Of a DNA stretch of 64,000 nt, positions 25,701-36,283 are shown piece by piece; within the stretch, counting starts at the first letter, position 1, and each line of letters begins with the position of its first letter. Both the position numbers and the translations under genes were made by a program. Source of the stretch: Aldrovandia affinis (taxonomy: Eukaryota; Chordata; Actinopteri; Notacanthiformes; Halosauridae); contig JAINUG010000039.1 in NCBI GenBank assembly GCA_029706075.1, positions 2,397,001 through 2,461,000 of the forward strand, in the 5' to 3' direction. Under the pieces are notes generated by a model, which had not been told where the DNA came from, made no database searches, and worked only from the letters and a program-made list of their open reading frames with translations.

Positions 25701-27140
25701 AAGGAAACGTGGAGAAAATGTGTGTTCCGCTCTTCTTTCAACGTAGGTTTTTAACTAAACCTTCTCTGTTATTTTATTATATAATTTTAAGATGATTTTT
25801 GAAATTCAGATGATTTATATATATATTTTTTAATTCATTCTTCTGTGTGTAGATAGACACGCTGCATGGTGCATACACAGACACAGAACTGTCACACCGG
25901 TCATCGTCATTCATCACTACAACCCGTGCCTGATTCTGTGATTAGGAAAACAATGGTATCTTTTGCCCCCAAAGCATTGTGGGAAACGGCTCCCAGCCAA
26001 TGCAGGCCTCCGCCGTTTCCCTCTCAGCGAAGCTGCATGAATTACCAACAGGATCAAGAGGAGTCATCAACTATGCAATCCTCACCAAATTATTTTTCTT
26101 TAATATATATGATTTATTTAGCACGTATTATTTCCCCAAATGTTTGCACCTCTATCTGCCACAGATGAATAATTCCATACTCATAATATTCTCTTAATTA
26201 ATTTCGTACAACTGCCCTGGTTTTAATCTTCAAAACACATGCTTTTGAAGATAAGCAGAGCTGGAATCAGCCAGCATCCTGCAGTGATGCAGTCGTTTTC
26301 ACCGTCTCTCTGATTGTACTGGCATTCTCTTTTCTTTCTGAGCAGCTACTGATATAATCGTAACCACGGAAACCCTGAGTCAACAGTTGTCCGTTCCTTA
26401 TTTTGAGGCCAGAAACCATGGAACTCATTCCTTTTGGCCTGTTTGTTTTCCCAGCTCTCTTACCACGGACACAAATGCTGTATTCAGCTCAATTCATTAT
26501 GAAAGTGAAAAGCTAATGCAATAAAAAAAGAGAGAAAATCTTTGGCTCTGCCCCAATTTTTTACTGTGTCTGGACAAAATGAACAACTGCTTTAATGTTA
26601 ATGAGCGTTACTTATGTTCACTGAAACTATGCTAATTTTGTACATTCGCACATGCCCTAGTTGTACAATGGGGACAGCCAATCAGTGTCTGCTCTCCGTA
26701 CAAGACATGCTGTAGAGTAGGTCTAGAATAAGCAGCGTCAATTGAACCATTTTGATTGGCCTTTAGCCTGGGCTACAGCTCTCTCTTGTCCCAGCTGTCC
26801 TGTAAAATAGACCGAAGGAGACGCCCAGTGTATTTTACCATAGACTGTTCCTCTTTGAGAGTCAGCACTGCATGCTGCATGTTGGGCCTTCATTCGTTTA
26901 AAGATGAATAAATAAATATATTATTATGGATAAATATCCTTTTCTATTATAAATGGGAATACCAGCGATTCTGGAATTGTCAAGGACAAATGTCGACGCT
27001 GCAACTTATGGTGCACTCACACAAATGGCATCTCAAATGGACTGGAGTTGATTTATTTCACTATGTATTTCCCTAACATTTGGGTCTCATTACAATTGCA
27101 AGTGTTTCATAGATTTTTTTAACTGAATTCACCATTAATT
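22706..27140. other. Intergenic, no gene recognised
   Basis: Unique AT-rich DNA. Small repeats: CCAGGGGCATCAGCCT duplicated at 24588-24620, and a 30-bp tandem (CAACATTCATAATGTAGTTT, about 2.5 units) at 25167-25245. Open frames here are short and show no family signature. Confidence 0.6.
25167..25245. repeat. 30-bp tandem repeat, about 2.5 units
   Basis: CAACATTCAT recurs exactly 30 bp apart at 25171, 25201 and (with one change) 25231, with TAGTTTAGCACCAATA between. Confidence 0.9.
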
Positions 27141-27149
27141 ATATATATT

Positions 27150-27538
27150 TTTTTTTTTACAATTTATTTCAGATTTTTCCCCTGTTTTCCTCCCAATTTA
27201 GTAGCCAATTATACCCTTCTATTTTATTTTCAATTCCCCACCCTCACGAGTCCGCCGCCCGTCCTCCGGGAACGAGATTCGTATTCCTGGACCTATTTCC
27301 CCGCCTTCTTTCGAGACGGAGATCTTCCACGGACTCCATTAACCTTCTCCTCGGCGGACTCGTGCCGGCTCTCCCCCCCCCTCCCCCGGAGCGGACAGCC
27401 AAATGCCGCCTCCGATCGGGCTGACGACCAGGGCCGGTCTGGTAGAAACGCGGGTTTCGATCCGCGTCTCTGACGGGCAGCGCACACCGCTCCAAAGCGC
27501 GGTGCACTAGACCGCTGGGCCATCCGCCAGCCCTCCAT
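27150..27538 (-). mobile_element. GC-rich tRNA-derived SINE, full-length copy
   Basis: Minus strand: head GGCTGGCGGATGGCCCAGCG then GTCTAGTGCACCGCGC, B-box-like GGATCGAAACCC, GGCATTTGGCTGTCCGCTCC, a G-run, GAGAAGGTTAATGGAGTCCG, GGAATACGAATCTCGTTCCC and the terminal TAATTGGCTACTAAATTGGG AGG. Nearly identical to 34450-34836 over the whole length. The head spacing resembles a class II (Leu/Ser-type) tRNA with a long variable arm. Confidence 0.9.
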
Positions 27539-27587
27539 TAATTATATTTTAAACATTTTTGAATAACTCAAGTTCAGGCCTAAAAGG

Positions 27588-27768
27588 ATTCCTGTAGCTC
27601 AGTTGGTAGAGCATGGCGCTGGCAATGACAAGGCTGTGGGTTCGATCCCACGGGACTACATGTCCGTTGTTCGGATGGGACGGTAAAAACTGGGGTCCTG
27701 TGATCCCATGGTGCTTTTTGAAAAGAGTAGGGTGTTAACCCAGTGTCCTAGCCCAATTCCCAACCAAG

Positions 27769-27807
<39 letters not shown>

Positions 27808-27975
27808 TGTATATACATACATGGAATTTATTAATTCCCTCCCTTCTCGCCTCTCCACTGCCGTCACATTCACCCAGGTGGGTGCTGCACATTGGTTGTG
27901 GTTGTACCTGTCATTGTAAAGCGATTTGGGTTCCTTGAAAAGCCCTATATAAATCCAATGATCAATTCAATCAAT
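27588..27975 (+). mobile_element. tRNA-headed composite SINE
   Basis: The head has A box TAGCTCAGTTGG and B box GGTTCGATCCC. The body contains AAAAGAGTAGGGTGTTAACC then CAGTGTCCTAGCCCAATTCCC, a (TA)n run (27773-27806), then CACCCAGGTGGGTGCTGCAC, and an L2-type tail TGTAAAGCGATTTGGG.. AAAAGCCCTATATAAAT. A second copy of the body and tail is at 57775-58110. Not a functional tRNA gene: no intact cloverleaf 3' stem is evident. Confidence 0.75.
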
Positions 27976-28404
27976 CAATGCCTGACCTGAAGATGGAAAA
28001 TAACTTTTTTTTATTAAATACTGTGGAATGTTAGGATTGATTCACCAAAGATGTGTGCTTCAAAAATGTATTTAATTTCCTCCGGGCTTCTGTCTCATTA
28101 TTCATCATTATGACAGCGATAGGCATAAATACTTGTTGAAAATCTTTCTCTTTTTTTTTTAGTTTAACAGCAGTATAAAAAAAAATCTGATCATTCCACC
28201 TGTAATTAACATAATGCATTTCTGAGAGGGGAGAAAGCACACGTACTCATATGAACATGCAACAGGAGGCTGTGTTCCATGCATTATAAATGGTTATTCC
28301 CACATTTACCCCCTCAAAACCACTCAGCATACATATGGAGATATGTATTATATGTGCATAAATTTGAAAGTATTTGCATTGAAAATGCATTAATAATAAA
28401 AACC

Positions 28405-28680
28405 TCAGGCCCCTGGATGTGCAGCTTGACCACTGCAGCCTGGGTTCGATTCTTTGCTGAGCCAGCCCGGCACTGGCCGGGAGTCCCGTTCGTGGGCGGC
28501 TATTGGCTGTCCACCCTTGGGGAGGGGGGAGGGGGAGGGAGGGTGGAGGGGAGCCGGCTTGAGCTCGGCGCATGTACAGAAAGGTTCTCTATGTGTATTG
28601 GGGGTGAATCAATAGAGGGTACAACTGGCCACCAAACTGGGAGAAAAACGGGGGGAAATCAGATATACATTTTTATATAA
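28405..28680 (+). mobile_element. GC-rich tRNA-derived SINE, copy
   Basis: B-box GGGTTCGATTC, GGCCGGGAGTCCCGTTCGTG then GGCGGCTATTGGCTGTCC, a G-run, AATAGAGGGTACAACTGGCC, then ACCAAACTGGGAGAAAAACG. The 5' head is partly degraded. Confidence 0.8.
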
Positions 28681-29210
28681 CAATAATAAAAACCTCCCCC
28701 CCGCAAACAATTACACTGCGTTGATGTGATAATTTACACACCATATTCTACTCAGAGATGTAAGCGATAACATTCCCCCTGATTCGTCATCAGTTCTTTC
28801 AGCTGGAAAGTATGCCGGCGATTAGCTACGGGAATGATGGCTTTCAATAAAGGAAGGAACACGGCAGCAATGGACATCCATATTCTCAAGGCTTCATTAT
28901 GGATCTCCAGCCCTCAGTCAAGCTCGCATTCAATTAATTTCCATCACCTCTGAGAGTTGGCGCAACATCGATGTGAGCCGACTGCGGTGTTTGCACCCAT
29001 CGTTTTCACTCTCAGGTGCCCCGAACAGTGACAGGTAAAGATCATGCGCGTCACATGAGGGAGTTACGGATCCTGATGAACGCCGATGAGCGCTCCATCT
29101 GAACTGCACCTCTGGGACTCGCGCATGGGACAAGAACTCAAAGGGCTGCTGGACTGCTGTAGATCCAGTTCTGTGGAGTGCAGCAATGCTGTTTGTATTT
29201 GGACCAGGGC
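28681..29210. other. Unique, moderately CpG-containing block
   Basis: No repeat or exon recognised. The sequence is balanced in composition and could be conserved non-coding DNA. Nothing coding is supported. Confidence 0.4.
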
Positions 29211-29214
29211 TGGG

Positions 29215-29350
29215 CGTCAATTCCATTTAAATCTGCCAATTCAGGAAATTCATTGAAATTCAATTGGCAATTCAATTCAATTCAAGTCCCGTCGAACATT
29301 ATGGGCGTTTTTCAGTTCCATTTCAATTCAGTAGATTCAGAAACTGAATG
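29215..29350. mobile_element. MITE fragment, CAATTCCATTT family
   Basis: Contains GTCAATTCCATTTAAAT, AATTCAGGAAATTCATTG and inverted CATTTCAATTCAG segments, as in the fuller element at 37771-37985. Confidence 0.6.
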
Positions 29351-29439
29351 AATTCATTGGTTCAGCTTCGTTACTACTGATGCCCTCTGTAATTGATGTA
29401 ATGGCTTTGTATTGTAGGTATTCACATTTCCCACCTTGA

Positions 29440-29500
29440 GGGGGTAATTGGCTACCAAATTGGGAGAAAAACAGGGGAAAAATATGAGAAACACATTTTT
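29440..29500 (+). repeat. GC-rich SINE tail only
   Basis: GTAATTGGCTACCAAATTGG then GAGAAAAACAGGGGAAAAAT matches the 3' block of the SINE family (for example 34770-34830) without head or body. Confidence 0.7.
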
Positions 29501-29944
29501 AAAAATAAAATAAAAAATATTTCCCCTTCAGCACTTATGCATGACAATTTATTGTTTTTACAATGACTCTTTCTTTTGATGATATTATAGTACATTTTTG
29601 TATCTATTGTGGTGCTCATCAAACCTTACTGCTTACTCTACTCTGGATTAGAGCTGAAATAAAATAAGTATACGATAAATAAATGTACATTTATTCAGCT
29701 GTCAAAGAAATGACACCTAATTATTAGAATGAGGTATCCCTGGGGCACTTCCACTCAGGCAAATGGGGCTTTCCTAATCCATACTTATGGAAGCAGCAGG
29801 CGATGGGAAACACAGGCCTGGCAGCACACAGACTGTGGAAAAGGTACCTGGGAGGCACAGAGCCGACGCAGACCACACGCATGTGCAGGCTCGCATTATT
29901 CACTTTACAGAACGCGGGCAGTCCACCTGACCCAATTAGGGAGC

Positions 29945-29982
29945 AGGGGCGCAGCAGGGGCGCAGCAGGGGCGCAGCACGCA
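29945..29982. repeat. 12-bp tandem repeat, three units
   Basis: CAGGGGCGCAGC repeated three times. Confidence 0.9.
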
Positions 29983-30724
29983 CTCAGCATGAGCTCTGTA
30001 TGCACTCTGCGTGCGCCTATCTGGTCAAATGCTGCAGCCCGGGTTCCCAGAACACAGGCACGGCTGCTCTTACTGGAAATCTCTCACACAAATCAATATC
30101 GGTATCCATTCATCCTGCCACTACATGTACTGAACGCATGAAATAATTAATGGATGGATGGATGAAGGATTGATTTAATGAATTACTGCACTGACGCTTC
30201 ATTTTTTAAACATTTTTAAACATTTACGGGGACAGTATATATACAGGTAACTGCCAAAATAAAGGAAACACAAACATAAAGTGTCTTAACAGTGCGTTGG
30301 CTCACCACAAGCCACCGGAACAACTTCAATGTGCCTTGGCATAGATTCTACAAGTGTCTAGAACTCCACTGGAAGGATGCAACACCATTCTTTTGAGAAA
30401 TTCCATCATTTGGGGTTTTGTTGATGGTGGTGGCAAACGCAGTCTCAGGCACGGCTCCAGAAGGGTTCAATTGGGTCAAGATCTGGTGACTGAGATGATC
30501 ATTGGCAGAACCTTTCAATGCTGGAAACAAGCACTCGGGCCTACAGGTTTCTCTTAGCGTGTGCCACACATGCACTCGTCCGCTTGTTGAGAACAGGGTG
30601 AAGGATGACTCATCTGACCACTACCTGCATCCTTTGCACCACTTCACTCACAAACATGCTTTTTTAGGTGTAATAAGGGGTTTATGCACTGCAACCTGAC
30701 CATAGTATCCCTCTATGAAGTTCT

Positions 30725-31075
30725 CAATGGACTGTTCTTAATGAAACGGTCTGCTCCTGCCCTATATTTTCTTAATTTTAGAGCTCCTTTTCTATGGAAC
30801 AGCCTCCCCAATTCTATTAGGGAGGCTGATTCCATTAATGTTTTAAAATTCAGACTCAAAACATACCTATTCATTAAGTTTTATGGCTGAGTTTGGCATG
30901 CGTGTGCGCACACACACACATACACAGTTTTTAAAATTATATTAAATTTGAATACATTTTAGTTTTGCTCTGTTTTCTGTTTTTCTTTTTCTTTTTCTTT
31001 TTTGTTAAGCACTTTGAGACCGCTTTGCAATGAAAAGTGCTATATAAATGAGGGGTTATTATTATTATTATTATT
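30725..31075 (+). mobile_element. L2-like LINE 3' end inside the Tc1 element
   Basis: Frame LNFRAPFLWNSLPNSIREAD then SINVLKFRLKTYLF (ending 30890), the ORF2 C-terminal signature, followed by a CA-repeat, CACTTTGAGACCGCTTTGCA, AAGTGCTATATAAATGAG and a (TTA)n tail. 5'-truncated. Confidence 0.85.
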
Positions 31076-31194
31076 ATACTGACATTTGCAGTTGTCACAG
31101 GCCACGTGACATTCCCCCGGATGTGAGCCAAGCAGCAGATGGTAAGGAGTGGCAGAGGAGTAGGGTTTGCCGGTCTCCAGACCGGATCTTATTT

Positions 31195-31378
31195 TTCCAT
31201 CGCTCTCCCTTACTAACCTTTTCCTTCCCAGTGTTACAGGTATGGTACGCAGCTGCCTGCAATTATGTCTATCGCTGTATTACTGCACTGATCTCTTGCA
31301 CAAACTATGATTGTTCCTACCATGTATTAATGCACATCTTGTAAGTCGCTCTGGATAAGAGCATCTGCTAAACAGCAG
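31195..31378 (+). mobile_element. Second LINE family, 3' UTR fragment
   Basis: TTACTAACCTTTTCCTTCCC, AGGTATGGTACGCAGCTGCC, TGTATTACTGCACTGATCTC, TGCACATCTTGTAAGTCGCT and CTGGATAAGAGCATCTGCTA match, in order, the minus strand of 52540-52735. Confidence 0.8.
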
Positions 31379-31379
31379 G

Positions 31380-31930
31380 TGAGAGCAGGAATAAACAAAA
31401 CAAACACAAAACACAAAGTCTTCACTCTACTTGCCGCAAAGCTTCCAGGCAAAAACGACAAACTAAAATATAAAAAACTAAATGAACAAAACTAAATAAA
31501 AGTCTGCCTCCTCCGAGGTGGGAATCCCCTTCCGGGGAACCCAAACAGTACGTCACATCTCACATTAAATGGCACAACTCACACCAATGATACGCACACA
31601 TGAATGACAAGTACAATACACTGATTCCCCAGTCGCCCCACCTGCTCTTCAACAGGCTTAATTGCTGCCCTGCTCAGGTGGGGCAATCACCGTTGTTCAC
31701 ACACCTAATCACCATCAAATATAACGCAAACCACTTAAACACCGCCACTCACAAAATACACTCCACATAACCACACCCCACGCACACATACTTACACATA
31801 AACACAATCAATGAACACAACACAATTCATACACCACACCCACTCACAGACCAAACCAACATGTGAATTATCACTTGACATTTACACCAATTAACACTAA
31901 TTGATTAATTCATTATGACCTTGGCGCTAG
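31380..31930. other. Unassigned A/C-rich insert within Tc1 element
   Basis: No terminal repeats or coding frame recognised. It lies between the LINE fragment and the resumed Tc1 sequence, so it arrived by insertion. Its composition (T/G-rich with a T-rich 3' side on the minus strand) would fit an old LTR-type fossil, but this is not established. Confidence 0.35.
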
Positions 31931-32439
31931 CCTTCTGAGCACCTGCCAGTGATCTCACAAACCCCAGGATTGCCAAACCTGGCCTGGAGAGCATGCAATT
32001 TCAACCACAGTTGCCCTTGTTGATGAGGTCTTTCCCTCTGACTTCCATGCCAACCTCACCTTAGCCACTGTTCCTCATGAAACATCAGAAAGTTGAGCAG
32101 TCTTCCTGACTGCTCCTGCATAAGTTCCTGTCAAACGTGCCCCAACAATCATTCCTCTTTCAAAGTCACTGACATCTCTTCTAGACATGGTAGCCAAAAT
32201 AATGGCCAACTGGGCCTGCCCAGCATTTTTATACATGATCCTAAGCGTGATGGGTTTGTAATTGCTTCATTAACTCAGGAAACTGCTTTCAACATACGCT
32301 GTATCCCTCAAGTGTTTCCTTTATTTTGGCAGTTACCTGTGCATCCATATAAGAATAGTGACAAATAATTCCATATCATTGATTTATCTGCTCAATGGCA
32401 TATGTGTATGTGTGTATTTACATCTGGGTTATTGATTTC

Positions 32440-32990
32440 TAATGCATGCACATTGTACAGTGCTTGTTGTTGTCTTGCGTGGCAGGAGGGGGGAGGGGCG
32501 GTGTTGAGTGTCTCTCTTTCGTTATAAACTCCAAACAGCAGCTCCCGCTGAATAGGGAAGCGAGAACGGCGAGGCTTGTGGCGGAGCGTGGGTCTGTGGC
32601 AAACACTCCATCTGCTTGGACCCAAACCCTGGGGGAGACCACAGGGTTCCTTTGTTGGGAACGATGGGAGCAGAACGTGCCGCGCGGAGGCCTAAGCTCC
32701 GGCAGTGGGAGGAGAGGCAGCTGAGCCCTGCGGCCGACTCTCACAGCTCCGCGCGTTTGGGGGATCCCTCATCACTTCCTGTTAGATTCTGACTGAAATA
32801 GCGCCACAGGCTGAGCTGGGCACCGAGCGGCGCGGGAAGAGGTTATGAGCTGCGGAGACGAGCGGCTTCATTTGCATGCATGCGCACACAACGTCGACGC
32901 TCGCGAGTTCCGCTAAAAGCACATACTGTACACAGACCCGTTCACCTCGCGGGGTCCAATAAAACCGCAAGCACAGACTCGCTTGGGTGG
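32440..32990. other. GC/CpG-richer unique block
   Basis: A higher-GC stretch with many CpGs among AT-rich neighbours. Neither strand gives a convincing exon. Could be a CpG island or distal regulatory DNA; nothing more can be read. Confidence 0.35.
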
Positions 32991-33048
32991 GAACGAACTG
33001 CGTGGACCTAGGCGCCTAAGCACCATGCAGGCACAGACATATGCAGAT

Positions 33049-33051
33049 ACG

Positions 33052-33078
<27 letters not shown>
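33049..33078. repeat. (CA)n microsatellite
   Basis: About 15 CA units. Confidence 0.9.
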
Positions 33079-33082
<4 letters not shown>

Positions 33083-33837
33083 CAGACCTACTGTACCTCC
33101 TATGCAGAAAACCTCCAAGGAAAATGATCACTACTTGGAATTGATGTAATGAGTATTAATTCAATTTACTAGTCATTTACATTGTGTGCGTACAAAAAAA
33201 CAAGTGGCGTGCTCTTGATGAACTTTGAATGGAATTGAATGGTGTGCATTCATATTCATAAATTCATATTCATAAAACGTGTGGTACAATACTTTTCACT
33301 TTTCTGACTGGTGTTGGATATGATGTTTGAATGATTAATGTTGCATGCGTGTTATTCCAGCAACCCACTGAGCAGCAGGAAATGACAGTCTTTGAAATTA
33401 TTCACATTGAAACATTAACAGTGCGCCTGATATCTCCATTCTTTCATGTGTTTAACTATTTCAGGCCTCTGCTGGCTTGCTGCCCAGGCTTTGATCACTG
33501 TATTTAATCTGAACTGAGAATGACACTCTGATTATGTGATCCTGAAGTACCCATACCATGTCCCCTTTGGAAAATAGGATTGCAGCAGTGTGTGTCCTGG
33601 GCATGGACAGATTAGATCGCCTCCCTGAACCGCACTCCTCTAAGCGAATATCAAGCTAGTGTCCGTCCCTCCAGCCAAGATATCTGCCCCACCCTGAATC
33701 CCGTTCGGCTTTGTCACCTTAAAAATGTGGAGAAAAATATATATACGTTTAATTTGCACTGCCGGTGACAGTCTTCCACTTGACCTTTCTTGCTGTTGAA
33801 CATTTGATTTAATCAAAACCCATTAATTCAAAAATGT

Positions 33838-34160
33838 CATTAGGAGAAGCTCCACAAAGAGAGAGAGAGAGAGAGAATTGTTTTTGTATTGATTACCTGG
33901 ATTGAGTTGGATTGCTTGTGAAAACCCTGTTTGTGTACCAACCATTGATTGTTTGAGGGCCCGGATTGGATTGACGACTTCGGTTTACGGATAAAGACAA
34001 AGAGAACGGATCACGGACTGTACTGGTTTGCTTCCCCCTATTCCCCTCTTGTATTTATTCCCCAAATAAATGTCCTCCTGTTTCCTATTTTGCCGGTGTA
34101 TGGTGATTTTGTTATTGATATTTGGCGTCGTTGAAACCCAACACCCCTGATCCTGCCACA
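33838..34160 (+). repeat. Possible LTR-like fossil fragment
   Basis: Promoter-like and poly(A)-signal-like composition (AAATAAATGTCCTCCTG near 34064) ending TCCTGCCACA, with no recognisable gene. The look is that of an old LTR piece, but no partner repeat or target duplication was identified. Low confidence. Confidence 0.2.
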
Positions 34161-34449
34161 AGTATTAATTAAGTCGTCGGTTCACGCCAACGTAGTTCTC
34201 CAATTAGTAGCGACAAGCGGCGGTGTGTCCATCTGAAGCTCCGCTGCCCTGCAGCAGACTGAAGCACTGATGCTGCATTCCTTTCATTGAAGCTGAATCT
34301 TCATTACAGTTCAACGTTTCCCCACCATCATGATATCTGCAGTTTTTTTTCCCATAATTCACCTGATGCAGCTGATTAGTAGCGTTGTGAACCGTGTCAC
34401 TAAAGGTGTTTCCACAGGAGAGGGATCCAGTCTTGTTAAAAAGGCAGAC

Positions 34450-34836
34450 TCTAGGGCTGGCGGATGGCCCAGCGGTCTAGTGCACCGCGCTTTGGAGCGG
34501 TGTGCGCTGCCCGTCAGAGACCGGATCGAAACCCGCGTTTCTACCAGACCGGCCCTGGTCGGTCAGCCCACCGGAGGCGGCATTTGGCTGTCCGCCCCAG
34601 GGGGGGGGGGGAGGGAGAGCCGCACGAGTCCGCCGAGGAGAAGGTTAATGGAGTCCGTGGAAGATCTCCGTCTCGAAAGAAGGCGGGAAATAGGTCCAGG
34701 AATACGAATCTCGTTCCCGGAGGACTACGGCGGCGGACTCGTGAGGGGGGGATTTGAAAATAAAATAGCGGGTATAATTGGCTACTAAATTGGGAGAAAA
34801 ATGGGGAAAAATCAGAAATAAAAATTTAAAAAGGCA
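34450..34836 (+). mobile_element. GC-rich tRNA-derived SINE, full-length copy
   Basis: Head GGGCTGGCGGATGGCCCAGC, B-box-like GGATCGAAACCC, CATTTGGCTGTCCGCCCCAG with a G-run, GAGAAGGTTAATGGAGTCCG, GGAATACGAATCTCGTTCCC, and 3' block TAATTGGCTACTAAATTGGG. Near-identical to the inverted copy at 27150-27538, implying recent activity. A 152-codon open frame across it is fortuitous. Confidence 0.9.
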
Positions 34837-34870
34837 GACTCTTTGCCTTTTGTGTTGGTAACAGGGGGGA

Positions 34871-35612
34871 TATACACCGATCAGCCACAGCATTAAAACC
34901 ACCTGCCTAATATTGTGCAGGTCCCCCCCCTGCCACCAAAACAGCTCTGACCCATCGAGGCATGGACTCCACAAGACCTCTGAAGGTGTCCTGTGGTATC
35001 TGGCACCAAGACGTTAGCAGCAGATCCTTTAAGTCCTGTAAGTTGCGAGGTGATGCCTCCATGGATCGGACTTGTTGGTCCAGCACATCCCACAGATGCT
35101 CGATCGGATTGAGATCTGGGCAATTTGGAGGCCAAGTCAACACCTTGAGCTCTTTGTCATGTTCATCAGACCAGCCCACCCTCTTCCATTGCTCCATGGT
35201 CCCGTTCTGACGCTCACGTGCCCATTGTAGGCGCTTTCGGCGGTGGACAGGGGTCAGCATGGGCACTCTGACCATGGGCACACGATGCATTGTGTGTTCT
35301 GACACCTTTCTATCATAGCCAGCATTAACTTTTTCAGCAATTTGTGCTACAGTAGCGCTTCTGTGGGATCGGACCAGACGGGCTAACCTTCGCTCCCCAC
35401 GCGCATCAGTGAGCCTTGGGCACCCATGACCCTGTCGCCGGTTCACCGGTTGTCCTTCCTTGGACCACTTTTGGTAGGTACTAACCATCCCACAAGACCT
35501 GCCATTTTGGAGATGCTTTGACCCAGTCGTCTAGCCATCACAATTTGGCCCTTGTCAAAGTCGCTCAGATCCTTACGCTTGCCCATTTTTCCTGCTTCCA
35601 ACACATCAACTT
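34871..35612 (-). pseudogene. Tc1-like element, internally deleted transposase
   Basis: One terminal repeat (ACACCGATCAGCCACAGCAT then TAAAACCAC) is at 34874. The other end is lost at a TA-repeat. The minus strand carries a 193-codon frame (35488-34907): paired-like HTH segment [55 protein letters not shown], then directly PPNCPDLNPIEHLWDVLDQQ and PRWVRAVLVAGGGPAQY. First catalytic Asp (WSDE) and Glu (NPIE) remain. The block with the second Asp was removed by an in-frame deletion of several dozen codons. Cannot transpose by itself. Confidence 0.9.
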
Positions 35613-35625
35613 ATATATATATATA

Positions 35626-36283
35626 TGCCCGCACTACAATAGCCGAGGGAACAAACACAATAAAATATATAACACAATAAAAGACCCCCGGGCAAAAGAG
35701 CAACAGTCACAAGTTTTACTTACAAAATATAGATGAAGGACATGCTTACATATAACAGAACAGAAGCTAAACAAAACAAGGTCCCTATGCTGTGCCTATT
35801 CTAAACAAAGGAAAACTTTCCCTCTCTCCCGGTGTCAAAAGAAAGGTGAGTCTTCCACAATCTGCTTACCTACACTATCCTTTGCCTAACAAAAAAAAAA
35901 GGTGCACAAAAACAAAGGAAAGCTGGTTTAAAGCCACACAGCAAGCAGACATCCAAAAAGCACCTAAGCGATACATAAAGGACACAATGGTTAAAGAAAA
36001 CAAAAAAGTACCACAGACAAAAGAACACTTCCAAAAAACAGACTATGGAGCAACACATTTTCCAAAGCTCCAAAAAGCACATAAGCTGAAAACCAGCTGC
36101 ATAAAATCAAGGCCCGCTCAAAACTGCGGTGCAGCCCGCCTTTAGTTCCATGGGCTGGCCATGGCCAACACTTCACAGCAGGACGCAATCGGCGGTAATG
36201 GAGGCAATTGGACAGACAATCAGGCAGCAATCAAGAGGGCAAACAGTACCTGCTTGGCCTCCACAACGCCGACCGTAACAACA
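35626..36283 (-). mobile_element. Probable solo LTR fossil
   Basis: About 650 bp bounded TG..CA (minus strand starts TGTTGTTACGGTCGGCG and ends GCTATTGTAGTGCGGGCA), flanked on both sides by TATA-type bases that could be a 4-5 bp target duplication within a TA repeat. No internal coding domain or second LTR in the window. Gypsy-like by its TGTTACGG start, which is a weak criterion. Broken remnant, age not determinable from one copy. Confidence 0.45.

Larger units (their letters stand above)
30244..32339 (-). mobile_element. Tc1-like transposon with nested insertions
   Basis: Perfect 28-bp terminal inverted repeats (30244-30271 and 32312-32339, beginning CAGGTAACTGCCAAAATAAA) after a TA on the left and TG on the right. 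The transposase runs on the minus strand. The N-terminal part (about 32190-31935) reads RRDVSDFERGMIVGARLTGT.. as in the HTH region of Tc1 transposases, with stops. The C-terminal part (about 30690-30290) matches the remnant at 5980-6715. The middle is replaced by unrelated insertions: a LINE 3' end at 30725-31075, a second LINE 3' end at 31195-31378, and an unassigned CA-rich block at 31380-31930. Inactive. Confidence 0.88.

Noticed and set aside
27595-27665. Apparent tRNA gene with A and B boxes.
   Set aside because: The promoter boxes belong to the head of a composite SINE; no complete cloverleaf and a SINE body follows. The same applies to the heads at 2.8, 11.2 and 62.4 kb.
28784-28810. 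Second CTGATGA-type box (minus strand near TCATCAGTTCTTTCAG).
   Set aside because: No GAAAC box or stem II partner at the required distance, so not a hammerhead.
34330-34788. 152-codon Arg-rich open frame.
   Set aside because: Entirely within the GC-rich SINE at 34450-34836 and its 5' flank; a related Arg-rich frame arises in the inverted copy at 27.3 kb.
35792-36145. 117-codon Lys-rich open frame on +.
   Set aside because: Antisense to a T-rich stretch inside the probable solo LTR; no protein features.
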